This document shows positions 50,985 through 59,638 of a DNA stretch of 64,000 nucleotides, piece after piece (position 1 is the first letter of the stretch; each line of letters starts with the position of its first letter). The notes beneath the pieces were generated by a model that was not told the DNA's origin, did not search any database, and saw only the letters and a program-made list of their open reading frames with translations. The stretch is from Reyranella sp. CPCC 100927 (GTDB lineage: Bacteria > Pseudomonadota > Alphaproteobacteria > Reyranellales > Reyranellaceae). Location: NCBI RefSeq assembly GCF_007859315.1, contig NZ_VOHA01000016.1, positions 62,001 through 126,000 of the forward strand, given 5' to 3'. Both the position numbers and the translations under genes were made by a program.

Positions 50985-52169
50985 ATGCCGACTCCCTCTT
51001 CCCGCCGCAGTGACGTCAAGCCGGCCGATGCCGTATCGCCGTCACGCCTGGCGATCGTCGAACGCGCGGTGGCGGAGTTGCGCCGCGGCGGCGTTGTGTT
51101 GGTTCGCGACACTGATGGATCCGCCGGTCTGGCGGCCGCCGCCGAGTCCTGTGGCGATACGACGTTATCCCGGCTGCGGGGCCTCGCCAGCGACGCGCCG
51201 GTGCTGGTGACGACGCGTCGGCGCGCCGAAGCCGTCGGCATCGAGATCCCGCCGCACATCGCCGGCGGCATGGGCGACGCCAACAAGCCGGTGACACTCG
51301 ACCTGCCCTCCGGCGTGCCGGTGGACGTGATCCTGCATCCCACGACACCCGACCAGCGCGCCCATATTGCGACCCGCCATCTGTCGCGGCCGATCGCCAG
51401 CCATGCGCCGGCGATCGCGGAGGCCGCCATCGAGCTCAGCAAACTGGCGCGGCTGATGCCGGCGGTCGTGCTGGGTCCGCTGGCCCGCGACCGCACGCGG
51501 CCCTGGCGCGAGTGGGCGGCGACACGGGATGTTGCCTATGTCGATGCCGACGATGTGCGCGGCTACGAGAAGCAGGCTGCATCCGAGCTGCGGCCGGTGG
51601 CCGACGCCCGCGTGCCGCTGGAGAACGCCGAGAACGCGCGCATCGTGGCGTGGCGACCGGCCGACGGCGGCAAGGAGCATCTCGCCATCGTCATCGGCGA
51701 GATCAATCCGACAGCACCGGTTCTGGTGCGGCTGCATTCGGAGTGCTTCACCGGCGATCTGCTGGCCAGCCTGCGCTGTGACTGCGGCGAGCAGCTGCGT
51801 GGCGCCATCGCCGAGATCGCCCGCCACGGTTCGGGCGTGCTGCTGTACCTGGCGCAGGAAGGCCGCGGCATCGGGCTGGTCAACAAGCTGCGTGCCTATC
51901 AGCTGCAGGACGGCGGCTTCGACACCGTCGATGCCAACGAACAGCTGGGCTTCGATCCCGATGAACGGCTGTACTGGCCGGCCGCCACGATCCTGCAGCA
52001 GATGGGTATCGCCAAGATCCGGCTGATGACCAACAACCCCGAGAAGATCGGCCAGCTGTCGTCCTACGGCATCGATGTGGTCGAGCGTGTGCGCCACGTC
52101 TTTCCGGCCAACGGCCACAACGAGAAGTATCTGCGCACCAAGGCCGAGAAGAGCGGGCACCTGTTCTGA
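50985..52169 (+). CDS. ribA: GTP cyclohydrolase II with degenerate N-terminal domain
   Basis: A 394-residue protein. The C-terminal half is GTP cyclohydrolase II: zinc ligands Cys254, Cys265 and Cys267 in SECFTGDLLASLRCDCGEQL, YLAQEGRGIGLVNKLRAYQLQ and LMTNNPEKI. The N-terminal ~200 residues recall the DHBP synthase (RibB) fold but lack the DDxxREN-type active site, so they are probably structural. This layout is known in Alphaproteobacteria. It makes 2,5-diamino-6-ribosylamino-pyrimidinone phosphate for riboflavin. Confidence 0.93.
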   Translation: MPTPSSRRSDVKPADAVSPSRLAIVERAVAELRRGGVVLVRDTDGSAGLAAAAESCGDTTLSRLRGLASDAPVLVTTRRRAEAVGIEIPPHIAGGMGDANKPVTLDLPSGVPVDVILHPTTPDQRAHIATRHLSRPIASHAPAIAEAAIELSKLARLMPAVVLGPLARDRTRPWREWAATRDVAYVDADDVRGYEKQAASELRPVADARVPLENAENARIVAWRPADGGKEHLAIVIGEINPTAPVLVRLHSECFTGDLLASLRCDCGEQLRGAIAEIARHGSGVLLYLAQEGRGIGLVNKLRAYQLQDGGFDTVDANEQLGFDPDERLYWPAATILQQMGIAKIRLMTNNPEKIGQLSSYGIDVVERVRHVFPANGHNEKYLRTKAEKSGHLF

Positions 52170-52257
52170 GTTTCGGCCGGCCTCAACCCCCAGGTTGACG
52201 GCACTTTGCGAACGGGCGATCTGCCGCTAGGGTCCGGCACCGCCTGCCACCATGTGA

Positions 52258-53610
52258 GTGCCGTTCGTGACCCGACCCACCATCACTTCGCTTGCCGCCG
52301 ACCTTGCGGCCGGCCGCACCACCAGCCGCGCGCTTGTCGAACAGGCGCTGGCGCGCATCGCGGATCCGTCCGGCGAGGGATCGCGCGCCTTCATCAAAGT
52401 CTACCGCCAGCAGGCGCTGGCCGCCGCCGATGCCAGTGACGCACTGCGCCGGGCCGGGCTCGTGGCATCGCCGCTGGCCGGGCTGCCCGTATCGATCAAG
52501 AATCTCTGCGACGTCGCCGGCGAGACCACGTTGTCGGGCTCCAAGGCGCTCGACGATGCACCGCCCGCCAAGGCGGACGCGCCCGTCGTGGCGCGCCTGC
52601 GCGCGTCAGGCGCCGTGATCGTCGGCAGCACCAACATGAGCGAGTTCGCCTTCTCCGGTGTCGGCGCCAACCCGCACTACGGCACACCGGGCAATCCGGC
52701 CGACCGGTCGCGTGTTCCCGGCGGCTCGTCGTCGGGTGCGGCGGTCTCCGTGGCCGACGGCATGGCGGTGGCGGCGCTGGGCACCGATACCGGCGGTTCG
52801 GTGCGCATTCCATCGGCCGTGTGCGGGTTGACCGGCTTCAAGCCGACGGCGCGGCGCGTGCCGATCGACGGCGTGATTCCGCTGGCGACCTCGCTGGACT
52901 CGATCGGGCCGCTGGCGAACTCGGTCGAATGCTGCGCCATCGTCGATGCCGTCTTCGCCGCCCAGCCGATCGACGTGCCGGCACCGGCGCGACTGAATGC
53001 GCTGAGCGTCGCGGTGCCCAAGAACTATGTGATGACCGATCTCGACGCCACAGTGTCGGCCGCCTTCAGTCGCGCCCTGACGGTACTGGCGACAGCGGGT
53101 GTCCGCATTGTCGAGATCGACCTGCCGATGCTCGATGAGCTGCCGGCGATCAACGCCAAGGGCGGCTTCGCGGCATCCGAGGCCTATGCCTGGCACAAGG
53201 ACCTGATCGCACGCCGGGAAAACCTTTACGACCCGATCATCGCCCCGCGCATCAAGCGCGGCGCGCAGATGAGCGCTGCCGACTACATCGAACTGCTCGG
53301 CCAGCGCGCCGATCTGCAGAAGCGCGTGTCGGCGATCACGACGAACTTCGATGCCGTCGTGATGCCGACATGTCCCATCGTGGCGCCGAAGATCGCCGAC
53401 GTGGCCGATTCCGACGGCTTCACCCGCAACAACATGCTGCTGCTGCGTAACTGCAGCGTCGGCAATTTCCTCGACCGCTGCGCAGTGTCGATCCCCTGCC
53501 ATCGAGACGGCGAGTTGCCGGTGGGCTTCATGGTGATGGGCGAAGCGATGAGCGACCGGCACACGCTGGCGATCGGCCGCGCCGTGGAGGCCGTACTGCG
53601 CGCCGGGTAA
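52258..53610 (+). CDS. Amidase signature family enzyme
   Basis: A 450-residue protein (GTG 52258; GTG 52267 is an alternative). Amidase-signature landmarks: Lys81 in VSIKNLCDVAG, cis-Ser in PGGSSSGAAVSVADG and nucleophile Ser181 in GTDTGGSVRIPS, with CGLTGFKPT following. Length and motifs fit aryl-acylamidases or GatA-like non-discriminating amidases; no gatB or gatC is adjacent, so an Asp/Glu-tRNA amidotransferase is not supported. Substrate unknown. Confidence 0.92.
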   Translation: MPFVTRPTITSLAADLAAGRTTSRALVEQALARIADPSGEGSRAFIKVYRQQALAAADASDALRRAGLVASPLAGLPVSIKNLCDVAGETTLSGSKALDDAPPAKADAPVVARLRASGAVIVGSTNMSEFAFSGVGANPHYGTPGNPADRSRVPGGSSSGAAVSVADGMAVAALGTDTGGSVRIPSAVCGLTGFKPTARRVPIDGVIPLATSLDSIGPLANSVECCAIVDAVFAAQPIDVPAPARLNALSVAVPKNYVMTDLDATVSAAFSRALTVLATAGVRIVEIDLPMLDELPAINAKGGFAASEAYAWHKDLIARRENLYDPIIAPRIKRGAQMSAADYIELLGQRADLQKRVSAITTNFDAVVMPTCPIVAPKIADVADSDGFTRNNMLLLRNCSVGNFLDRCAVSIPCHRDGELPVGFMVMGEAMSDRHTLAIGRAVEAVLRAG

Positions 53611-53636
53611 GGGTAAGGCTGCCTCCGCAGATCGAC

Positions 53637-54185
53637 ATGGTTGCGCCCATCGACCTCTCATTGCCGCATCACTACGACGTGCGATTCGCCGAGCTGCCGT
53701 CGGGCAACACCGAGCGGCGGGTGCACTACTACCCGGGCGGCGGAACCGACGGTGGACGCGACGGCATGTTGATCGAAGTCGCGCCCCGACACGGTGTGTC
53801 GTGGCTTGCCATGATCGCGGATGGTTATGTGTCATCGCCGGCCTGTTCTGGGCTCTTTGCCTCGCCGCATATCGATCGCCTTTGCGTCGTAGCCGCGGGA
53901 CGGGCGATCGAGATCGGAACGACCGACCCGGCCCTGTGGACCGAGCTCCCCGTCTTTCCAGTAACGCATGTCGTCGTTGCGCCGACACTGCGTGCACTCG
54001 TCCTGTGCGACTTCGGGCATGTCATGGCATGGGGTGCCGACGGGCCTCTCTGGAAAACCGACCTGTCGCCGGCGGACGGTGTCATCGCTGTGAGGCTGGA
54101 TGGAAACGTGCTGCGCGGCGTGCGTTCGACTTCCCACGAAGACGCAGACTTCACGCTCGACCTCACGACTGGCCGTTACGTCTAG
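53637..54185 (+). CDS. Hypothetical beta-rich protein
   Basis: A 182-residue protein starting 26 bp after the amidase stop. Repeating short strands (VSWLAMIADGYVSS, VTHVVVAPTLRALVLCDFGH, VMAWGADGPLWKTDLSPADG) suggest a WD- or beta-propeller-like fragment, as in proteins that report ligand-bound surfaces. No family recognised. It faces leuD (14 bp gap). Confidence 0.65.
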   Translation: MVAPIDLSLPHHYDVRFAELPSGNTERRVHYYPGGGTDGGRDGMLIEVAPRHGVSWLAMIADGYVSSPACSGLFASPHIDRLCVVAAGRAIEIGTTDPALWTELPVFPVTHVVVAPTLRALVLCDFGHVMAWGADGPLWKTDLSPADGVIAVRLDGNVLRGVRSTSHEDADFTLDLTTGRYV

Positions 54186-54199
54186 GCTAGGTCGCTGAG

Positions 54200-54820
54200 T
54201 CAGCTCGGGCTCCACACCCATGGCCGCTCGGCCTTGTCCCGCGTTTGCCAGGCCGCGATCTTGTCCGTGAGCGCAAGCGTCATGCCGATGTCGTCGACGC
54301 CGTCGAGCATCGCCTTGCGGCGCTTGGGGTCGATATCGAACGGGATCTCGCGGCCGCGTGGCGAGACCACGACCTGGCGCTCAAGGTCAATGGTGACACG
54401 TGCATTACCTGGTGCGGCACGCGTTTCCTCGGCGAGCCGCTCGACCTCGGCCGACGGCAGCGCGACCGGCAGCACGCCATTCTGGAAGCAGTTGTTGAAG
54501 AAGATGTCACCGTAGCTGGGCGCGATCACTGCCTTCACGCCCATGCCCATCAACGCCCAGACCGCGCCTTCGCGACTGGAGCCGCAGCCGAAATTGTCGG
54601 CCGCTAACAGAATTGGTGCGCCGCGATACGGTGCCTGATTGAAGATGAACGCGGGATTCTCAGAACCATCCGGCTGGTAGCGGATCGATTCGAAGCAGTA
54701 CGGACCCAGCTCTTCTTTCGGCAGGCTGACCAGGCGCTCGATGCGGATCACGACGTCGGTATCGACGTTCTGCCGCATCAGCGGTGCCGCGACGCCCTCG
54801 AGGCGGGTGAACTTGTCCAT
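54200..54820 (-). CDS. leuD: 3-isopropylmalate dehydratase small subunit
   Basis: A 206-residue swivelling-domain protein. MDKFTRLEGVAAPLMRQNVD, ADNFGCGSSREGAVWAL (phosphate-binding serines and arginine) and ALPSAEV follow the LeuD family. It pairs with leuC to isomerise 2- to 3-isopropylmalate in leucine synthesis. It starts 15 bp after leuC. leuB is not in the window. Confidence 0.95.
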   Translation of the reverse strand: MDKFTRLEGVAAPLMRQNVDTDVVIRIERLVSLPKEELGPYCFESIRYQPDGSENPAFIFNQAPYRGAPILLAADNFGCGSSREGAVWALMGMGVKAVIAPSYGDIFFNNCFQNGVLPVALPSAEVERLAEETRAAPGNARVTIDLERQVVVSPRGREIPFDIDPKRRKAMLDGVDDIGMTLALTDKIAAWQTRDKAERPWVWSPS

Positions 54821-54835
54821 AGCGGCCTCGTCGCC

Positions 54836-56236
54836 TCACATCTTGCGCACGTCGGTGATGCTGCCCTGGATCGCCGCCGCCGCCGCCATCGCAGGTGACG
54901 CGAGATGCGTGCGCGAGCGCGGGCCCTGGCGGCCGACGAAGTTCCGGTTCGATGTCGACACCGAGCGCTGCAACGGCGGCACCGTCTCGCCGTTGGAGGC
55001 CAGACACATGGAGCAGCCCGGCTCGCGCCAGTCGAACCCGGCGGCGGCGAAAACGCGATCGAGGCCTTCCGCCTCGGCCTGCTTCTTGACGCGCTCCGAG
55101 CCCGGGACCACCCAGGCGGTGACGTGTGCCGCCTTCTTGCGGCCGCGCACGATCTGCGCTGCGGCGCGCAGGTCGGAGATGCGGCTGTTGGTGCAGGAAC
55201 CGATGAACACCCAGTTGACCCGCGTGCCTTCGATCGGCCTGCCCGGCTCGAGGCCCTGATAGTCGAGTGCCGCCTTCCACGCCGCCCGCCGGTTCTCGTC
55301 GGGCGCCGCGGCGGGATCTGGCACGACACTGTCGACGGCGATCACATGCTCCGGACTGGTGCCCCAGGTGATCTGCGGCGATACTGTGGCCATGTCGATG
55401 CGATGCTCGGCATCAAAACCGGCATCATCGTCGCTGGGCAACGTGCGCCAGTGCGCAACGGCGGCGTCGAACGCAGCGCCCTTGGGCGCGAAATCGCGAC
55501 CCTCGATATACTGATAAGTATGATCGTCCGGCGCGATCATGCCCATCTTGGCGCCCATCTCGATCGAGAGATTGCAGATGGTGAAGCGGCCCTCGAGCGG
55601 CAGCGCACGGATCGCCGCGCCGGCATACTCCACCGCGAATCCCGTGCCGCCGGCCGTGCCGATCGTGCCGATGAGATGCAGGATCATGTCCTTGGGCGTC
55701 ACACCGGGCATCAGGCTGCCGTCGAAATCGATACGCATGCGCTTGGGCCGGCGCTGCACCAGCGTCTGCGTCGCCAGCACATGGACGAGTTCGGACGAGC
55801 CGATGCCGAACGCCAGCGCACCGAGGCCACCGTGCGTGCAGGTGTGGCTGTCGCCGCACACGATGGTAAGGCCGGGCAGGCTGAGACCCAACTCCGGCCC
55901 GATGATATGCACGATGCCGTGTCCGTCCTGGCCGAGATCGAACAGGCGCACGCCGAGATCCCTGGCGCGCCGTCGCAACGGCACCAGCAGCTTGTGCCCG
56001 GGCGCAAAGGTTTCGCTGGTGCGCCCCGGCAGCGTCGAGACCGCATGGTCGGGCGTCGCGAACGTCAGTTCCGGATGCGCGAGCCGATAGCCCTTCTCCT
56101 CGACTTCGCCCAGGGCACGCGCGCCGGAGAGATCGTGCACCAGGTTGCGGTCGATATGCAGCAGCGCGAAGCCATCACCCAGATCGGTGATGACGTGACG
56201 GTCCCAGATCTTGTCGAACAACGTCCTGCCGGCCAT
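54836..56236 (-). CDS. leuC: 3-isopropylmalate dehydratase large subunit
   Basis: A 466-residue aconitase-family protein from ATG 56236 (the frame extends to 56377; ATG 56281 is possible). Iron-sulfur ligands are in IGSCTNSRISDL and in the PGCSMCLASN pair. VCGDSHTCTHGGLGALAFGIG and GRQGPRSRTHLASPAMAAAAA are family signatures. The typical length is about 466-470. It operates with leuD in leucine biosynthesis; because leuB is absent here, a catabolic isomerase role (citraconate or methylmalate type) cannot be ruled out. Confidence 0.93.
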   Translation of the reverse strand: MAGRTLFDKIWDRHVITDLGDGFALLHIDRNLVHDLSGARALGEVEEKGYRLAHPELTFATPDHAVSTLPGRTSETFAPGHKLLVPLRRRARDLGVRLFDLGQDGHGIVHIIGPELGLSLPGLTIVCGDSHTCTHGGLGALAFGIGSSELVHVLATQTLVQRRPKRMRIDFDGSLMPGVTPKDMILHLIGTIGTAGGTGFAVEYAGAAIRALPLEGRFTICNLSIEMGAKMGMIAPDDHTYQYIEGRDFAPKGAAFDAAVAHWRTLPSDDDAGFDAEHRIDMATVSPQITWGTSPEHVIAVDSVVPDPAAAPDENRRAAWKAALDYQGLEPGRPIEGTRVNWVFIGSCTNSRISDLRAAAQIVRGRKKAAHVTAWVVPGSERVKKQAEAEGLDRVFAAAGFDWREPGCSMCLASNGETVPPLQRSVSTSNRNFVGRQGPRSRTHLASPAMAAAAAIQGSITDVRKM

Positions 56237-56404
56237 CGCCGCGTGTCCTTCCGCGTGTGACGTGATCGTTCCGTAGGTCATGCCACCGTGACAAGTCGCG
56301 TTTTCGCGACCGAGGCCAGACAATTCATCGCTCGACAACAAATGCAACCAACCAGCAGGATGATGCCCAAAGAGCAATCCGCTGGCTGCGGAAGAGGAAG
56401 CGCC

Positions 56405-57611
56405 ATGCTCGACGCCGATCGTCGACCTAGCCTATGGCCATTGTTGATCAGTTGCAGCGCGATCCTGGCGATCTCGCTCGGCATCCGGCACGGCTTCGGC
56501 ATCTATCTGGCCCCCATGTCACAGGACAATGGCTGGGGTCGCGAAGTGTTTGCGATCGCCATCGCGCTGCAGAACCTGGTGTGGGGCGTCGCCCAGCCGT
56601 TCGCCGGCCGCATCGCAGACCACTACGGCACCGGCCGCGCCGTCGCATTGGGCAGCGTGTTCTACGTTGCCGGCCTGATCGGCATGGCGAACATCGCATC
56701 ATCCAGCGGCTTCGTGCTGTTCACCGGCCTACTGCTGGGCATCGGCCTTGCCGGCACGTCGTTCTCGGTCGTGTTCGGCGCCGTGGGACGTGCCGTCGCC
56801 CCTGAAAAGCGCAGCATGGCGTTGGGCATTTCCGGCGCCGTCGGATCGCTCGGCCAGTTCATCATGCTGCCGCTGGGCCAGTCGGTAATGGAAGCTTTCG
56901 GCTGGTCGATGGCGCTGATGTTGATGGCGGTGGTGGCCGCCCTCATGCTGCCGCTGACGCTGGGCGTGTCCGAGCGCAACAGCGCAGCCCAGGTCGCAGC
57001 GGAGATGTCGGCCGGCGACGCGCTGCGCACGGCTGCGCGGCATGGCGGTTTCTGGCTGCTGTCGCTGGGCTTCTTCGTCTGCGGCTTCCAGGTGGTGTTT
57101 ATCGGCACCCATCTGCCGGCGTTCCTGGTCGACAAGGGACTGTCCGGCGGCAGCGGCGCCGCCGTGCTGGCCCTGGTCGGTCTCTTCAACGTCGTGGGCT
57201 CGTTCCTCGCCGGCTATCTGGGCACGCGCATGCGTAAGGGCTGGCTGCTGTCGGCGATCTACATCTGTCGCGCCATCGCCATCGCCCTGTTCGTCTTCCT
57301 GCCGGTCACCACCGTGTCGGCTTGGCTCTTCGGCATTGCCATGGGCTTCCTGTGGCTCAGCACCGTGCCGGTGACCAACGCGATCGTTGCCGGCATTTTC
57401 CGGCGTGCGCAACATGTCGATGCTGGCTGGGATCGTGTTCCTGTGCCACCAGATCGGCGCTTTTCTCGGCGGCTGGCTGGGTGGCTATGTCTACGATCGC
57501 CTCGGGTCGTACGACCTGGTGTGGCTGATCGCGATCGGCCTCAGCATCCTCGCCGCCTTGCTTAACGTGCCTGTAAAGGAGGAGCTGGTGGCACGGTTGC
57601 GACCAGCCTGA
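56405..57611 (+). pseudogene. MFS transporter with frameshift near its C-terminus
   Basis: From ATG 56405 (GAGGAAG upstream) the protein reads as a 12-helix major facilitator transporter of the oxalate/monocarboxylate-like group: LISCSAILAISLGIRHGFGIYLAPM, GRIADHYGTGRAVALGSV, PEKRSMALGISGAVGSLGQF. At about 57400 an extra C shifts the frame inside NAIVAGIF; the original frame then runs into unrelated arginine-rich residues, while the +1 frame continues correctly as FSGVRNMSMLAGIVFLCHQI and GAFLGGWLGGYVYDR to 57611. Restoring one base gives a protein of about 401 residues. This is a real frameshift or a sequencing error. No adjacent partner. Confidence 0.85.
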
Positions 57612-58088
57612 GGGTTCTCGTCGACCGTCCGGCACGATGCTGCACTGCATCGTTGCACGAAGATGGCGGCCGTCTTCGTGACGCCGGCGGTCAGCGCACC
57701 CGTGAAAGTGGCAATCAACAACCGGCACACGATCCGCCGGGACCACGTACCGACCGACGGACGACCTCGCATCCGATGTGCGTCATAATGACCGGGTCGG
57801 CGAACCGGGTCGGCGCTGCCATGTTTTGCATCATGAGGAATGGATGGATTTCACCCTGTGAAACCATATGTCCCGTGATATCGTTAGCCTGCCGTCGAAT
57901 CGACGGTGCGCGTTGCACGACCGATTGATGTTGTCTGTGTCATCAGCCGGCGAAGCAACGCAGTGCAGGTCTATTATGACGGTTGTGCTGGCGATTTCGA
58001 TCTTCGCGGCCACGCTGAACAAGGCTATGCTACCTCTCGACCGGCGGTTGCATAGGCGTTTGTGAGCGGACTGCCGACAGGGGGTTGC
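57612..58088. other. Intergenic stretch upstream of the GntR/UTRA gene
   Basis: No gene is supported; a 91-codon ORF at 57653-57928 has low-complexity arginine-rich content and no ribosome-binding site. It holds TTTCACCCTGTGAAA at 57849-57863, a perfect 6-base palindrome around CCT, and a lower-GC part between 57830 and 58010. It may contain the promoter and operator of the GntR gene. Confidence 0.45.
57849..57863. promoter_or_regulatory. Palindrome TTTCAC-CCT-GTGAAA, candidate operator
   Basis: A perfect inverted repeat (6 bp arms, 3 bp centre) 225 bp before the GntR/UTRA start. It could be an operator for this or another regulator; position relative to any promoter is not known. Confidence 0.35.
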
Positions 58089-58823
58089 GTGCGCACTAGC
58101 AGTCGGCGTTCCGGGGTACCGCTCTATCACATCATCTGTCTCGTGCTGCGTGACGGAATCGACTCTGGTCGTTACAAGTCCGGCGCCGCTCTGCCGACGG
58201 AAGATGACCTGGCGCGCGACTACAACGTGTCGCGGGTGACCGTGCGGCGTGCGCTGGGTGAACTGGCAAACGCCGGCCTGATCGAGCGGCGACAGGGCAG
58301 CGGCACCTTCGTGCGGGCCCGGCCCACCGCCAACGGCAAGCCGCTGGGCCTCATCGCAAGCACGATCAGCCAGATCGACACGCTGTCCGAACGCACGACG
58401 GCGCGGATCATCGAGTTCGAGTACATCGAGACGCCACCCGAGATCAACGCCGCCTTCGGCCGGCACTCCAGCGAGCGCATGCAGCGCGCGGTACGGCTGC
58501 GCGAAGCCGATGGCGAGTCCTTGATGTACATCACGACATGGACGCCGGAAAAACTCGGCCGCGCCTACGACTCGGCCGACATGGAGCGCGAATCGATCAA
58601 TCACCTGCTGGCGCGTTCCGGCGTGCGGCCGACATCGGGCGAACAGATCGTGTCGGTCACGATGGCCGACCCGGCGGTCGCGCGCCTGATGCGGCTTGAC
58701 GTCGGCGCCCCCATGCTCAAGGTCATACGCCTGATGCGCGACCAGCGTCGCCGCACGGTGCAATACGTCGAAATGCTGGCGCGCGCGGACCGCTTTACGA
58801 TCCGCATGAAGCTCGGCGCGTAG
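58089..58823 (+). CDS. GntR/HutC-type transcriptional regulator (UTRA domain)
   Basis: A 244-residue protein from GTG 58089 (AGGGGG 4-5 bases upstream); GTG 58062 is an alternative. Winged helix: TEDDLARDYNVSRVTVRRALGELANAG. C-terminal UTRA domain (about residues 90-230) with ERMQRAVRLREADGESLMYIT and VSVTMADPAVARLMRLDVGA, the chorismate-lyase-like fold that binds small effectors. It is rightward and convergent with the FMN protein gene. The regulon is unknown; the nearest transport gene is the frameshifted MFS. Confidence 0.92.
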   Translation: MRTSSRRSGVPLYHIICLVLRDGIDSGRYKSGAALPTEDDLARDYNVSRVTVRRALGELANAGLIERRQGSGTFVRARPTANGKPLGLIASTISQIDTLSERTTARIIEFEYIETPPEINAAFGRHSSERMQRAVRLREADGESLMYITTWTPEKLGRAYDSADMERESINHLLARSGVRPTSGEQIVSVTMADPAVARLMRLDVGAPMLKVIRLMRDQRRRTVQYVEMLARADRFTIRMKLGA

Positions 58824-58850
58824 CGCGCAGGAAGCGCGCGTTCTCCCGGG

Positions 58851-59519
58851 TCAGCTCAACGGCGCCCACAGTGATTCGCGGTAGGCTTTCTCGATCCGCT
58901 CCTCGGCCTGCTTGGTGTCCTGTTCCGACATGCCGATCTGGTCGCGGATCATGCTGGCCAGCGACGGCAGCGTGCTGCGGTCGATCCGGCTCGCCGGATC
59001 CCACAGCCTGGAGCGCCGGAACGCCTTGGCGCAGTGCAGGTAGGCTTCGCGGACTTCCACGACGATCGCACACTTCGGACTCTTGCCTTCGACCGCCATC
59101 GACTCCAGCAGCTGGGGATCGGTGCTGAGTCGCGCGACGCCGTTGATGCGTGCGGTCTCGTCCATGCCAGGCAGCAGGAAGATCAGGCCGATCTTCGGAT
59201 TCACCAGCAGGTTTTTCAGCGTGTCGAGGCGGTTGTTCCCGGGCCGGTCCGGAAGCGCCACCGTGTGCTCGCCGAAGACCTTGAAGGAGCCCGGCGGATC
59301 GCCGCGCGGCGTGACATCCTGGTTGCCTTCAGCATCGGCCGTGGCCACGCAGCAGAACGGCGATATCTCGATGAAGTGGCGCAGGTGCCGATCGATCCGG
59401 CCGATATCCTTGGCGACGGCCAACGTGCCGGGCTTGGCGTAACTCGCCACCAAGGCACGCGCTTCGTCGGCGTTCAGCAGGGCTGGTCCCGCCGGCGGCG
59501 GCGTCAGGCTGTCGGGCAT
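58851..59519 (-). CDS. FMN-dependent PPOX-type flavoprotein (MSMEG_1061 family)
   Basis: A 222-residue protein from ATG 59519, with GGAG 7 bases upstream. Split-barrel FMN binding: FIEISPFCCVATADAEGNQDVTPRGDPPGSFKV, NPKIGLIFLLPGMDETARINGVARLSTD and a C-terminal helical part. Known as a family of putative flavin reductases or oxidases with no assigned substrate. It is convergent with the GntR/UTRA gene (27 bp). Confidence 0.87.
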   Translation of the reverse strand: MPDSLTPPPAGPALLNADEARALVASYAKPGTLAVAKDIGRIDRHLRHFIEISPFCCVATADAEGNQDVTPRGDPPGSFKVFGEHTVALPDRPGNNRLDTLKNLLVNPKIGLIFLLPGMDETARINGVARLSTDPQLLESMAVEGKSPKCAIVVEVREAYLHCAKAFRRSRLWDPASRIDRSTLPSLASMIRDQIGMSEQDTKQAEERIEKAYRESLWAPLS

Positions 59520-59638
59520 GTCGGTCTCCGTTCGAAGGCGGGATGCTACCAAGAGCGGTGGGCGAATAGCATTCGATTTCTCCCATCAAGAGAGTCGTGA
59601 CGATCGATAAAATCTTCTCCCGTTTGCGGAGAGATCCA

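Noticed and set aside
50900-50985. FMN riboswitch before ribA
   Set aside because: Only about 80 bases are available and the conserved RFN helices are not seen.
52258-53610. GatA subunit of Asp/Glu-tRNA amidotransferase
   Set aside because: No gatB or gatC neighbours, and catalytic sequence is the general amidase form.
54905-56260. 451-codon plus-strand frame
   Set aside because: Antisense to leuC, which carries all aconitase-family motifs.
57653-57928. 91-codon ORF before the GntR/UTRA gene
   Set aside because: No ribosome-binding site, biased composition and no recognisable domain.
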